Assembly: GCA_907165135.1 (NCBI GenBank)
Contig: OU015566.1
Span: forward strand, 4,900,501-4,964,500
Direction: 5' to 3'
DNA length: 64,000 nucleotides
From: Oikopleura dioica
Taxonomy: Eukaryota; Chordata; Appendicularia; Copelata; Oikopleuridae
Both the position numbers and the translations under genes were made by a program. The notes beneath the pieces are model-generated. The model saw nothing but the letters and a program-made list of their open reading frames with translations. It searched no databases and was not told the DNA's origin. Of this stretch, positions 21,307 to 31,716 are shown piece after piece (the first letter of the stretch is position 1; each line of letters begins with the position of its first letter).

Positions 21307-24189
21307 ATGGTCAAGAATCTTTCCTGTCTCTTGGCAGTCCATGCCTTGCCAAACTCAAAAGGTACGTTTTTAGGGGTGTCGTCAGGAAACCGACAAAAAC
21401 CGACAAATTTTGCATGGGCGGCAACTCAGCCTCTTATTGACCAGTATGCAAAATCAAGGTTGGTGATTGGTTGAAAATTTCAACAAAAAATTTGTCGAAT
21501 TTTTGTCGCTTTTTGACACCTCCCGGTTTGTTAGATCAAAAATGCTTTAGGGGCCCTATAAGTTTTCTTTACTCGGCATTTTCAAATTTAGTTATCATTT
21601 TTGAAGACCTCAGATAAACAGAAAAAATGGAATAAATCATTTATTAGGATATGTTTTCTTTGATTTCAATAAAAAATAAAATTCAAAAAAATTAGATAAA
21701 AACCGTAATCGCGGAGAAAAACGAACAGCCCCGTTATTTTTCTGAAAGATGTAGATTGAAGTTTAGATTTCAAGTCTAGTTTTTGTATCCCATTCTTTAG
21801 GACACCCTTAAGAAATTCTATTTCAGTATTTTTGAGCCCAAGAAATGCTTATCAGCAAAAATAAAGAGGAAAACTTCAATGCCCCAAATTTTTGCAGATT
21901 TTTCGGAAAATAAAGAAATGTGAGAAAAGGCGGAATAATTAGAGTTTTTCGCTGTTGAGTTAATTTGCTTCAGATTGTCCTGAATTTTGGCATTTAAACG
22001 CAGCCACGAACGAGTGCGAGCTGCCCAATCATCTTGTTGATGTTCAATGTCACCAAGGAAAATGGCAAAAAAATGATTTTTAAAAATAATTTTTTAAAAA
22101 TAAGACCGGAATTGAAGCCATTCAAAGACGGCGTAAAAATCCTCTTTTCCGAAGAAATCGACCTTTCAGAAACTTCTATTGACGGGTAATCCAATTATTT
22201 TCCTCCTTGATTTCAATCCTCTAATTTCAGCTGCCACGAATCCCATTATTCGAGAAATCCTGATTCGAATGAAATCTGGGTTGATTTCTCGAAATGCGCG
22301 AAACCTGAGTTTTTATCTGACAGAGTCATTGTCCAAAACAGGATATTTTTTGGTGAAGAGCATGTTTTGCCTGTTCAATGCGAGTTTTTGATGAGCGAAG
22401 ATGTGGCCATTCAATCAGGACAGATGAAAATTTCAAAATAACGGAATAAACGCTCCCAAAAATAACGAAAAAATGATTTTTAAAAATTTTTTGATTTAAT
22501 AAAAAGTGAAAGTGCATTTTCGATAGCCAATAAGATTGCTCTGTTTGACCTACCAGCCAATCAAAACCCTAGTATCATTTTTTGGTTGTGCCTTTTTTGG
22601 TATTTTTGGGTGAGTTTCGCGATTCAAAAAGTGGCACAAAAACTTGATTTTTCGCATATTAATTTGTCTAAAATCTGATTTGTCGACTACTAAAATTACT
22701 AAAAAATGATCAAATTTTAAAATCTTGCGCTTTTGAAGCTCTATTTTAGGCAATTTCTATTCGAAACCCGGTTAACCTCGCCGGTGTCATCCTCTTTCTT
22801 TTAGAACCCCCACCCTTCCCTCCCCGCAAAAAATTCCTGGCCACGTCTGGAAGCTGTCATTTCCAAGTTTACCATAAATTTCCATCTGTGAATAAGTTAT
22901 CGACGATTCGAAATCGCGTCTCCGCCGATCAGCCCCAGCAAAAGCCATTGGAAACGCTTTCTTCACCGTCAATTTGGAATATTTCGACAGAAAATTTGAA
23001 CAAATTCTAGACCCGCAAATTGCTCTTACAGTAGGGGACTATGCGAATGTTGAGATTTCGCTGGATCAGAAGATTCAGGGGATAGAACTCGGGTTGTCAA
23101 ATTGTACAGTTTACGGGGAGGGGGAAAATGATAGCTTTGGGGTGGTGGATTATCCCGGATGTCCGGATCAAATTGTTAAGGCCAGCTTGTTTGATGGAGA
23201 ATCTCAGGAAAAGGTTTCAAAATTAAATTCAAAAACCATAATTTTGTTGCCGCATGTCGCAACAAGTCGCTCAATATCTCCAGATGTCGCGAAAACTCAT
23301 TTGATGTCGCTTAATGTCGTCGAATGTCGCCAAAATTGATGATTATGTCAATAAAAAATCGATCAAACCAAGTCGACATTAAGCGACATTTTGTGACATT
23401 TGGCGATATTTGGCGACATTTGGTGACATTTGGCGACATTTGGTGAAATAAAGATATTTCCAGATGTCGTGGAAAATCACTTGATGTCGCGGAATGTCGC
23501 TGAATGTCGTTGAATATCGCTTTTGTCAATAGATATATTTACGTCGTTTAACGACATTTGCGACATTCGGCGACTTTCTTGAAAATAAGGCGACAAAAAC
23601 CAGGGCATCTTTTTGTCAATTGAATAAAGCGAAGTGGTTACGGAATCACTGTATTCCGCTGTCTCACGCGTGGCACGCAAAGCCGCAAATTTCGGCCGAC
23701 TCGGTTTCAGTCGCTTTCAACCGAGCGGATCATTAATCACCGATTTCATGCTCACGCAAGAGACAAAGACGCGCCATCAGCTCGACGGCATTCTATTACG
23801 CCCCTTTTAAATCCCGGAAATGAAATTATAATTCCATCCTAATAATCTTATCGCCTTGCGTCATTCTATTCACTCTCGCGGGAAAATTGAAAACCTTTCA
23901 AAAAGTGGGAAAGAAGACTCTCTTATCGAGTCTTTGAATTTGTCTCCGACACTTTTGCCGCTTCTGTTCTTCGCCTTGCTTGCCGAGCTGTCATTTGCGA
24001 CTCAACTGATGAAGAGTAAGTTTCTTTCAAGAATGACTGTAGTTTGAATATTCTATTTTCAGGTCTGAGTGTAAAAACAATGCTCCACCAGCGAAACAAG
24101 AAGATTTCTTCCGCCGCCAAAATAGGTCAAAATCTGTAAAACTCGCTTCTTTATGTAAATATTCCTCCATGATTTCATGCAGTCAATAA
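21307..24189 (+). CDS. Zona pellucida (ZP) domain protein
   Basis: Extracellular ZP-domain polymerising protein. A short hydrophobic start, MVKNLSCLLAVHALPNSK, is followed by a first long intron holding a MITE. Downstream exons give ZP-N (C-H-Q-G, DGVKILFSEEIDLSETSIDG, CHESHYS...VDFSKCAKPEF, RVIVQNRIFFGEEHVLPVQC). After a basic RLRR stretch comes ZP-C (TVNLEYFDRKFEQI, ALTVGDYANVEISL, NCTVYGEG, YPGCPDQ, then FEFVSDTFAASVLRLACRAV and ICDSTDEE, SECKNN). The tail FRRQNRSK looks like a furin-type site; a final TM or GPI signal was not seen. The intron after 23214 holds a GTCGC minisatellite. The exon near 22004-22181 changes frame at an A7 run or by an unusual intron, so exact joins there and at 22440-22900 are uncertain. 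Confidence 0.75.
21374..21527. repeat. CCAAT-type MITE copy 3, in ZP intron
   Basis: Opposite orientation to copies 1 and 2: GACAAATTTTGCATGGGCGGC first, then GGTGATTGGTTGAAAATTT and TTTGTCGAATTTTTGTCG. It lies in the first intron of the ZP gene. Confidence 0.7.
23255..23590. repeat. GTCGC/GCGACAT minisatellite in ZP intron
   Basis: Irregular tandem units of about 11-12 bp, such as GATGTCGC, AATGTCGTC and then GCGACATTTGG, switch strand near 23370. Related arrays lie at about 1600-1670 and 33725-33915. Confidence 0.7.
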
Positions 24190-24522
24190 AATCACCCTCT
24201 GCAAAATTTATCCTCAAGAGTTTAGGAAACTAGAATCTACTAGGTAGATAAGGTTGTCAAAGCAATCGTCTACTACATCAGCCTATTAATCATTTTTCAA
24301 AATTTGCGACGAAAAATGCTTCCCAGATTACAAAAAATTCGACTGATTTATGGTTTTTAAAAATGAAGTAGTCTTGTATGAAAAATTTGTTAAATTCGAT
24401 CCAAAACCCATAATTATCAATATTCGTGAAATATGGAGTTTCGACTGATTTTTTCATGATATTTTTTTATTAAGACAAAGTAAATTTGAAGTGCTTTGAA
24501 AAATATTCTACGTCTGGAATTA

Positions 24523-24574
24523 TCTCGCGAATTTCTCAACTTCTCGCGAGGTAAATAAATCTTCACATATAAAA
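24523..24574 (+). promoter_or_regulatory. Lectin promoter: paired TCTCGCGA motifs and TATA box
   Basis: TCTCGCGA at 24523-24530 and TCTCGCGAG at 24542-24550 are followed by TATAAAA at 24568-24574. A pyrimidine-rich start-like TTCTCATTCCTCAGT lies about 25 bases further on. The same arrangement stands before the second lectin gene (about 59700-59790, minus strand). Confidence 0.6.
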
Positions 24575-24686
24575 TCAACTTCACAAGCATTTTTCTCATT
24601 CCTCAGTGCGAAAATAAAAAAATTGCAAAACTTTTCTTCACACTATTTTTCATTCTGCCGGCTAATTCGCAAGAGATTTCTTCGAG

Positions 24687-27168
24687 ATGCTTTCCTTTTG
24701 GTTAGCATCAGCTTTTCTCCGTCTCGGCTGGGCCCAGATAACATGCGATAATGAGAACTGCCCGAACCCGACCGGAACTTCTTACGAGACGAAATTGAAT
24801 TGCGGCGTTTTGGTCAACGATGGAACCAATGGACAGTCGAAAAAGTGCGCGTATTTGATGAAAACGAGGGAGAATGGCCGGAGTCGAACGCTTTTTGCTC
24901 TGCGCTAAAATTTACAATCAACGGAACGGAAGTCGAGGGAGGAAATATGCTGTCAATCAGATCGCCTGAAGAAAATGAAGTCATCAGACAGTACCTCATC
25001 GGACTCATGGACGGAGCAAACGTCTACTACTATCCCCGAATCGGGCTTCGAAAAACATGCCAAAACTGCGAGTGGTACTGGTCCGACGGGAGTCCAATTA
25101 CTTACACCAATTGGTACGGAACCGAGCCAAATACCTACTACTACGATTGCGCCAGAATCTAGTAAGTCGTTCTTGAAATCTTCGCTAAATAAAAATTCTA
25201 GTTATTCGAGCAACGGCGCTGTTTACAACGGAACTTGGATAGACATAACCTGCACGGGAATCTACTCAGATCTGTGCCAATTCGAAGTCGATGGAAAACA
25301 ACCTTGGGATCCAGAGCCAGACAATGGTCTACCCGCCAAAGGAGGTTGCAAACCCGGCTGGTACCCCTTCGGCGGCTACTGCTACAAATTCGACGGTTTT
25401 CGGGTCGATGGCGGATCAGGTTTCGACCCAGCTGGATTTTTGAAGTGGAATGATGCGCGAGCAAAATGCAACGAGGACTGGGAAGGAGCTGATTTGGCCA
25501 TGCTTCCGACAGCAGAGCACAATTCTCTGGTCGCATCGCTACTTGGGCCGTGGTTTTTCGGGGCGGATCCGTTTATCGGAGTTTACAATCATGCTTATTA
25601 TGATTATTACTTCAGGTTTTAGCTCTCCTCTTTGACCCCTAATCGAATATTCTTGCTAGTCTGATCAACGAAGACCGCCTCAAATACGACAACTGGGTGC
25701 CCGGCAAGCCCAATCACGCCCAAAGTACCCAAGACAAATGCGTCGTCATGTCCTGGCGAAACGACGCAAATTTCCACGATGCTTTCCGAGTTGGTCAATG
25801 GAACAACGTCTACTGCGGCACTTACGCAACCGCTGGCAATTATGGCGATCCCCACCCGTGGGTTTGCTCGCACGAACAGAGTTCTAGCTATCAGTCGCAG
25901 TACCCGACTTGGATTTCGCTGCCCGATGTGAAATGCGGTCCCGGTTGGATTCCTTACCATTCTGCTTGCTACAAGGTTTTTGTTTCTTTATCATTTCTTG
26001 ATTCAATCATTGTTGTTTTCAGCTATTTACTGATCGAAAACCCTTCGATGATGCAAACAAATATTGTTCGGAAAATGGCGAGTCGGCAGCAAAAGCAACC
26101 TATTTGATCACAATGTGGGACGAGTACGAAGTCGAGTTTGCCAAATCCTTCTTCCGGGACGATCAACTCCCGCAGCGAAAGCCAACAGATCTGCCAGACG
26201 GTATCTGGATCGGTCTCAAGAAAAAGTAAGCACAAGAAGTTTGATTTTTGGAATTCCTCTTTTAAGTGATCGGCAAGGAAGCGACAGATTCGAATGGATC
26301 GATGGAGTGCCACTGACGCGTCAAGATTGGGCTGGCGACTCTGGAAATCAGCCCTGCGCGTTTTGGACTCGGAGACGAAAATGTACAAGACCTCCGGCTG
26401 CTCCGAGCAAAAGCGTTCATTTGCAAAAGCGAGTTCTACGAGGTCCCGCTCAACTCATACGAAGACATCGATGCAAAGCTCGGGAAGCCTCAGGAATGCC
26501 CCGATGGTTGGAGCCTCCTCGGCCACCACTGCACGAGAATCTACGAGGAGGCGCAGCCGTATTCACAAGCCGCCATGCAATGCAAAATCCAAGGCGGCAA
26601 TCTCGGCAGCATCCACTCCTCCGGCTACAACAGAATCATAAAAGACCAGTTCACGAAAACTGCCCACGCCGAAAACTCGATGTGGATCGGAATGCAGTAC
26701 AAAGGCGCTTTCGGCTGGCAGTGGGACGATGGAACAGGCGCCAGCTATTTTAACTGGGAAAATGGGGAGCCGAATGATTGGCAAGAGCCGGAAGATTGCG
26801 TGGCGATGGATGAGATTGGCACTTGGAAGGACTCGCCGTGTCGGGAATCGAAACCGTTCCTCTGCAAAAAGGTCGCTCCGACTGAATTTTGCACTGCCGC
26901 GATTTCGAGCAAAATCAAGTCTTGTGGATTCGTCGGCATTTCGGAGACAGAGTGCATGTTGGAATTCGGATGCTGTTTCGACCCAACAATCGACTCGGGC
27001 ATGGGCAACAACTGTTTCCAACCAAAGCCTCCGGTCGACGTCGGCATGGCCGCAGGCGCTGCTGTCGGCGTCACCGTCTTTGTCATTGCCGCTGTTGCTG
27101 GAGGATTCTTTTTCTACACGAAGAGAAATGAAGCCACTATCGGCGGCATTACCAATCCTCTTGCTTGA
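24687..27168 (+). CDS. C-type lectin receptor, four CTLDs plus trefoil and TM (copy 1)
   Basis: Mannose-receptor-like membrane protein. Exons 24687-25161, 25202-25615, 25660-25975, 26023-26225 and 26267-27168. It has signal peptide MLSFWLASAFLRLGWAQ, then four CTLDs: one with WYWSDGSPITYTNW; one with WYPFGGYCYKF and NDARAKC; one with WIPYHSACYK, FEWIDGVPL and W-A-G-D; and one with SLLGHHCTRI and WENGEPND. The last (EPND) keeps a Ca/sugar-binding look. Then come a trefoil (P-type) domain CTAAISSKIKSCGF...GCCFDP, a TM segment, and a short tail ending NPLA. Relative to copy 2 it lacks one intron (after GTCGAG, about 24936) and has three one-base losses in homopolymers (GGG near 24869, TTTT near 26361, AAAA near 26408) that break the frame. 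Confidence 0.85.
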
Positions 27169-27262
27169 ACTTTTTCTTTATTTTATTTTCCTTACTTTCT
27201 TCTGCAATAAAAATCTCAAGGCGAGTTAAAACAAGCACAATTGAAATTAATTGATCATGGGC

Positions 27263-27301
27263 TATTCCTCCATGATTTCATGCAGTCAATAAAATCACCC
27301 T
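27263..27301 (+). terminator. Duplicated polyadenylation segment
   Basis: The 39 bases starting TATTCCTCCATGATTTCATG and containing AATAAA are identical to 24160-24198, where they form the end of the ZP reading frame and its poly(A) signal. Here they lie about 95 bases after the lectin stop codon. Confidence 0.6.
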
Positions 27302-28229
27302 TAGCACCTGTTATTCTAGAATCATTTTTTGACAACTAGTTTTGTCAAAAGCAGAAAACAGTATCAGTTTGAAAAATGTCAGTTTCGGGAAACCAAGCAG
27401 CCCAAAATTATCCATCGTCTTCTATTATAAAAATTCCGATTGAAGAGGATTATACAGGTAAAAAAGAAGATAATTTAATGAGGCTTATTTCTCTCTCTCA
27501 AGCAAAGAATAAGCAACATGGCTCGACTGAAGCGCCAAAGCCGTCTTCTTCTGCAATGGGTGGTCTTTGCAGTGGTCTCGAAGGAGTTGGCCTCATTTTA
27601 AAAGGCCTCATTTTAAAAGGCCTCATCTTAAAAGGCTTCATTTTAAAACAGTTTAAAATGAGGCCTTTTAAAATGAAGCCTTTTTAAAATGAGGCCTATT
27701 TATTTAAAAAGAGGCCAAAAATTCCGAATCGGCTGAAACTGCTTTGTTGATTTTATGTTTGAACTTCATAAGCTCACTTGGCAAGTAATCGAAAAAAATT
27801 TTTTGGATAATCAATGATAAGTAATCATATCTCCACCCTTTTCTCCTTGATCAGGGTTCTAAATTTGTGGTAAAATCTAAAAGTCTTATCCGTCCGTGTC
27901 CGGATCGAAAAACGGATTTTTATCCGGTCTTGTCCCGGACATGTCCGTTTTAGTCCGTTCCTGTCAGTAAAATCCGGCCATATTTTTGTAAGAAAAAGTC
28001 TGGTCATGACCGTAAATGTCCGTAAAATTCTATGCAAAAAAACAAATTTTTATCGAAATAAGCCCTAAGAGTCTCGAGCCAAGACCAAAAAATCTTTAAG
28101 AAATAAATTCGACAGAAATTTCATCGAAAAATCGAATTCTACTCAAGCCAATTTTAGAAAATCAAGGGAGTGGCCTGGGACAAGAGTCGTAAGTTTCATG
28201 AGCGACTGAATTTTTCCAAAGGAGCTACA

Positions 28230-28947
28230 GTGGTGTGAGGAGTTTCCGCACCTCTAAAGAGCGGGTAAAGGGGTGCGCGTCATTAGCTACGGTTTGGGGG
28301 TTTGCGTCAATAGCTACGGTGCGTCAATAGCTACGGTTAAAAATGAGTCAAAGGGAGCAAGGGAATTGACAGACAGTTTAGGGTGGGCATCAACCTACCG
28401 GTCGGGTTAGGGTTAGGTCGGGTTTGCCGGTTATTTCGAAAATTACAAGAATCTGAAGCTATCTAGGTCGGTCGTAACGAGAGTGTGGTCGCTTTTCGCT
28501 TGCAAAAATTTGAATAAGTAACATAGTCGGACAATTTTTATTGAATCAAGGCTAAATATGGTATTTTTCGTATTGGTATCATTGTTTGTAAGCAAAAACG
28601 ACCACAATCTCTTTCCGACCAACCTAGATAGATTCAAATTCTTGTAATTTTCGAAATAACCGGCAAACCCGACCTAGGTTGATGCCCACCCTAAACGTTC
28701 TGTCAATTCCCATGCTCCCTTTGACTCATTTTTAGCCGTAGCTATTGACGCACCGTAGCTTTTGACGCAAACGTAGCTACTGACGTAAACCCCCAAACCG
28801 CAGCAGTTGACGCGCACCCGGTAAAAGGTGCGGAAACGCAGCACTCACTTTTGTCACTTCTAGAAGAAATATGCAGAAAAAGTGCGGCCTAGGGGTGCGG
28901 TAACGCACCACTCACAAATGGTGCGGAAACTTCTCACACCACTGTAT
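28230..28947. mobile_element. Nested CAGTGGTGTGAG element, left arm
   Basis: Starts CAGTGGTGTGAGGAGTTTCC and ends with GGAAACTTCTCACACCACTG, with TA on both sides, as for Tc1/mariner-type insertion. It is itself a palindrome: GCGTCAATAGCTACGG units, a CCGGTTATTTCGAAAATTAC block and their inverses surround 28500-28640. One half holds GGGTTAGGGTTAGG. Confidence 0.75.
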
Positions 28948-29548
28948 GCTCAGCCGAAAGACTTCATAAAATTGCTTACTTAGCTCAGCATCAGCTGGTA
29001 AAAACCAGCTCTGCTCAGAGTGGATAAAAATTAATTTGAAGAGAGAAATAAGTGAATAATTTTCTCAAGTACGAGAGGGGGCCACAACTATAATGGGCAA
29101 ATTCTTCCCGCGGCAGACAATTATTACGGGTTCAATATTCTTCCCTGGGCTCACTAAGTTAACGGGTTTCAGACTCTCAAAATGAATTGAGCGAACTCAG
29201 TTGAACTTGAAATCGGCGAACCAATTGGATTTTGTTTTGGCACTTCTAGAAAATCCAAATTACAATTCTAGAAAAACAAAGAGCAAGTTTGCCACGGGCG
29301 CTCAATTCTTTTCGAGAATCTGAAACCCGTTAACTTAGTGAGCCCAGGGAAGAATATTGAACCCGTAATAATTGTCTGCCGCGGGAAGAATTTGCCCATT
29401 ATAGTTGTGGCCCCCTCTCGTACTTGAGAAAATTATTCACTTATTTCTCTCTTCAAATTAATTTTTATCCACTCTGAGCAGAGCTGGTTTTTACCAGCTG
29501 ATGCTGAGCTAAGTAAGCAATTTTATGAAGTCTTTCGGCTGAGCATAC

Positions 29549-30265
29549 AGTGGTGTGAGAAGTTTCCGCACCATTTGTGAGTGGTGCGTTACCGCACCCC
29601 TAGGCCGCACTTTTTCTGCATATTTCTTCTAGAAGTGACAAAGTGAGTGCTGCGTTTCCGCACCTTTACCGGGTGCGCGTCAACTGCTGCGGTTTGGGGG
29701 TTTACGTCAGTAGCTACGTTTGCGTCAATAGCTACGGTGCGTCAATAGCTACGGCTAAAAATGAGTCAAAGGGAGCATGGGAATTGACAGAACGTTTAGG
29801 GTGGGCATCAACCTAGGTCGGGTTTGCCGGTTATTTCGAAAATTACAAGAATTTGAATCTATCTAGGTTGGTCGGAAAGAGATTGTGGTCGTTTTTGCTT
29901 ACAAACAATGATACCAATACGAAAAATACCATATTTAGCCTTGATTCAATAAAAATTGTCCGACTATGTTACTTATTCAAATTTTTGCAAGCGAAAAGCG
30001 ACCACACTCTCGTTACGACCGACCTAGATAGCTTCAGATTCTTGTAATTTTCGAAATAACCGGCAAACCCGACCTAACCCTAACCCGACCGGTAGGTTGA
30101 TGCCCACCCTAAACTGTCTGTCAATTCCCTTGCTCCCTTTGACTCATTTTTAACCGTAGCTATTGACGCACCGTAGCTATTGACGCAAACCCCCAAACCG
30201 TAGCTAATGACGCGCACCCCTTTTACCCGCTCTTTAGAGGTGCGGAAACTCCTCACACCACTGTA
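29549..30265. mobile_element. Nested CAGTGGTGTGAG element, right arm
   Basis: Mirror copy of the element at 28230-28947 in the opposite arm, with the same internal asymmetry inverted. It was therefore already present when the arms were duplicated, or has been homogenised since. Confidence 0.75.
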
Positions 30266-31106
30266 GCTCCTTTGGAAAAATTCAGTCGCTCATGAAACTT
30301 ACGACTCTTGTCCCAGGCCACTCCCTTGATTTTCTAAAATTGGCTTGAGTAGAATTCGATTTTTCGATGAAATTTCTGTCGAATTTATTTCTTAAAGATT
30401 TTTTGGTCTTGGCTCGAGACTCTTAGGGCTTATTTCGATAAAAATTTGTTTTTTTGCATAGAATTTTACGGACATTTACGGTCATGACCAGACTTTTTCT
30501 TACAAAAATATGGCCGGATTTTACTGACAGGAACGGACTAAAACGGACATGTCCGGGACAAGACCGGATAAAAATCCGTTTTTCGATCCGGACACGGACG
30601 GATAAGACTTTTAGATTTTACCACAAATTTAGAACCCTGATCAAGGAGAAAAGGGTGGTGATATGATTACTTATCATTGATTATCCAAAAAAATTTTTTT
30701 CGATTACTTGCCAAGTGAGCTTATGAAGTTCAAACATAAAATCAACAAAGCAGTTTCAGCCGATTCGGAATTTTGGCCTCTTTTAAATAAATAGGCCTCA
30801 TTTTAAAAAGGCTTCATTTTAAAAGGCCTCATTTTAAACTGTTTTAAAATGAAGCCTTTTAAGATGAGGCCTTTTAAAATGAGGCCTTTTTAAAATGAGG
30901 CCAACTCGTCTCGAAGATATTCTTGAACTTTGTGGATGTCCGGAACCATGCCGAGATGTGTGCTATGGAATAGTTTGCTGTAAATGGATTCTGTTCCTTT
31001 TATTCTTCTTTGCGGTCATCTATCGATTCATGACAAAACCAGATGATTGAAAGCATAAATGCACTGTATAAACTGTTCCTTATCTGATCTTTATTTTCTA
31101 ATAAAA

Positions 31107-31284
31107 ATATTTTCAAAAAAGAAAAAAGGGATATTCTAGTCCAAAATTCGAGTCAAAAGCCTTTTGCTTTCGCTTCTCAAATGATAAGAGACGGATATCA
31201 GATCGGAGTCGGGCGACTTGGTATTCGTACTCAACCAAAAGGTCAAGTTGAGAGTTAGTGGCAGGCAGCTCGAGCTTGGCATCA
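31107..31284 (-). CDS. Possible last exon of an unrecognised gene
   Basis: After an acceptor-like TTTTTATTCTCAAG the minus strand reads RNDDAKLELPATNSQLDLLV, EYEYQVARLRSDIRLLSFEK and RKQKAFDSNF, a charged helical sequence, then a stop. No upstream exon is found before the MITE at 31.47-31.72 kb. Coding character is plausible only from composition and splice site. Confidence 0.35.
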
Positions 31285-31468
31285 TCGTTTCTTGAGAATA
31301 AAAAGCTAATAATTTATGAGGAATCGGCAAGTGTCGAAAAATTTAATAGTTAAGTTTATGATTGTAGATATTTATGAGATAAGGAGTTTTTGAAAATCGA
31401 TCATATTTCCGACTCGACCTTTTTATAATTTAACTCACAAATTTAATTTTTGGGAAAGGGTCGGACTC

Positions 31469-31716
31469 ATTACCAATTGGTAACCCATTACCAATTGTGG
31501 TAACCCATTACCAATTTTGGTAACCCATTACCAAATTCGTCAAAAAGTTTCGATATTTTTCATTCAAAGAGCGAGTTTGCGCTCCGCGCCTGTATAATAG
31601 AAAACTTGTGGGGTGTTTTATTCATTAACTTGGCGAAAAATTAAAAATAAATTGATAATCGACTACCAAAAATTGGTAATGGGGTACCAAAAATTTTGGT
31701 AATGAGTCCGACCGTT
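31469..31716. mobile_element. GGTAAT/ATTACC MITE, copy 2
   Basis: Terminal repeats GGTCGGACTCATTACCAA and TTGGTAATGAGTCCGACC enclose GGTAACCCATTACC repeats and the same GCGCTCCGCGCCTGT core as copy 1 at 12.7-13.0 kb. Confidence 0.8.

Larger units (their letters stand above)
27584..30907. mobile_element. Giant fold-back (MULE-like) palindrome, 3.3 kb
   Basis: The element starts GAGTTGGCCTCATTTTAAAA and ends with the exact complement. Flanking 9-bp direct repeats GTCTCGAAG lie at 27575-27583 and 30908-30916. A 9-bp duplication with long terminal repeats is the usual Mutator/MULE signature (classification is inference). The two arms, about 1.6 kb each (27584 to about 29185 and about 29310 to 30907), are nearly identical inverse copies around a short divergent centre near 29246. 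Each arm begins with 17-bp GGCCTCATTTTAAAA units and carries a nested CAGTGGTGTGAG element. No transposase frame is seen. Confidence 0.88.
27376..31050 (+). pseudogene. Small cysteine-rich membrane protein gene split by a palindromic transposon
   Basis: Unrecognised 98-aa protein. Exon 27376-27457, a 45-bp intron, exon 27503-27583, then a 3.3 kb insertion, resuming at 30917 and ending at TGA 31048-31050. Removing the insertion and one 9-bp target copy leaves 297 nt in one frame. The protein has a Ser-rich N-terminus MSVSGNQAAQNYPSSS, then GGLCSGLE/DILELCGCPEPC and RDVCYGIVCCKW, followed by a hydrophobic segment ILFLLFFFAVIYRF and a short tail. It looks like a small tail-anchored or single-pass protein with clustered cysteines. 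The insertion would stop translation within the palindrome, so this allele is likely null. Confidence 0.75.

Noticed and set aside
27584-27687. Reading frame LILKGLILKGLILKG as part of a protein
   Set aside because: It is the translated end of the transposon (GGCCTCATTTTAAAA units), not native coding sequence.
28403-28422. GGGTTAGGGTTAGG resembling telomere repeat
   Set aside because: Only two units, inside a nested transposon and mirrored in the other arm; no array.
28443-30666. Mirror-image 64- and 70-codon frames at 28443/29853 and 27825/30454 as duplicated genes
   Set aside because: They are the two arms of the same palindrome; no splice sites, domain or start context.
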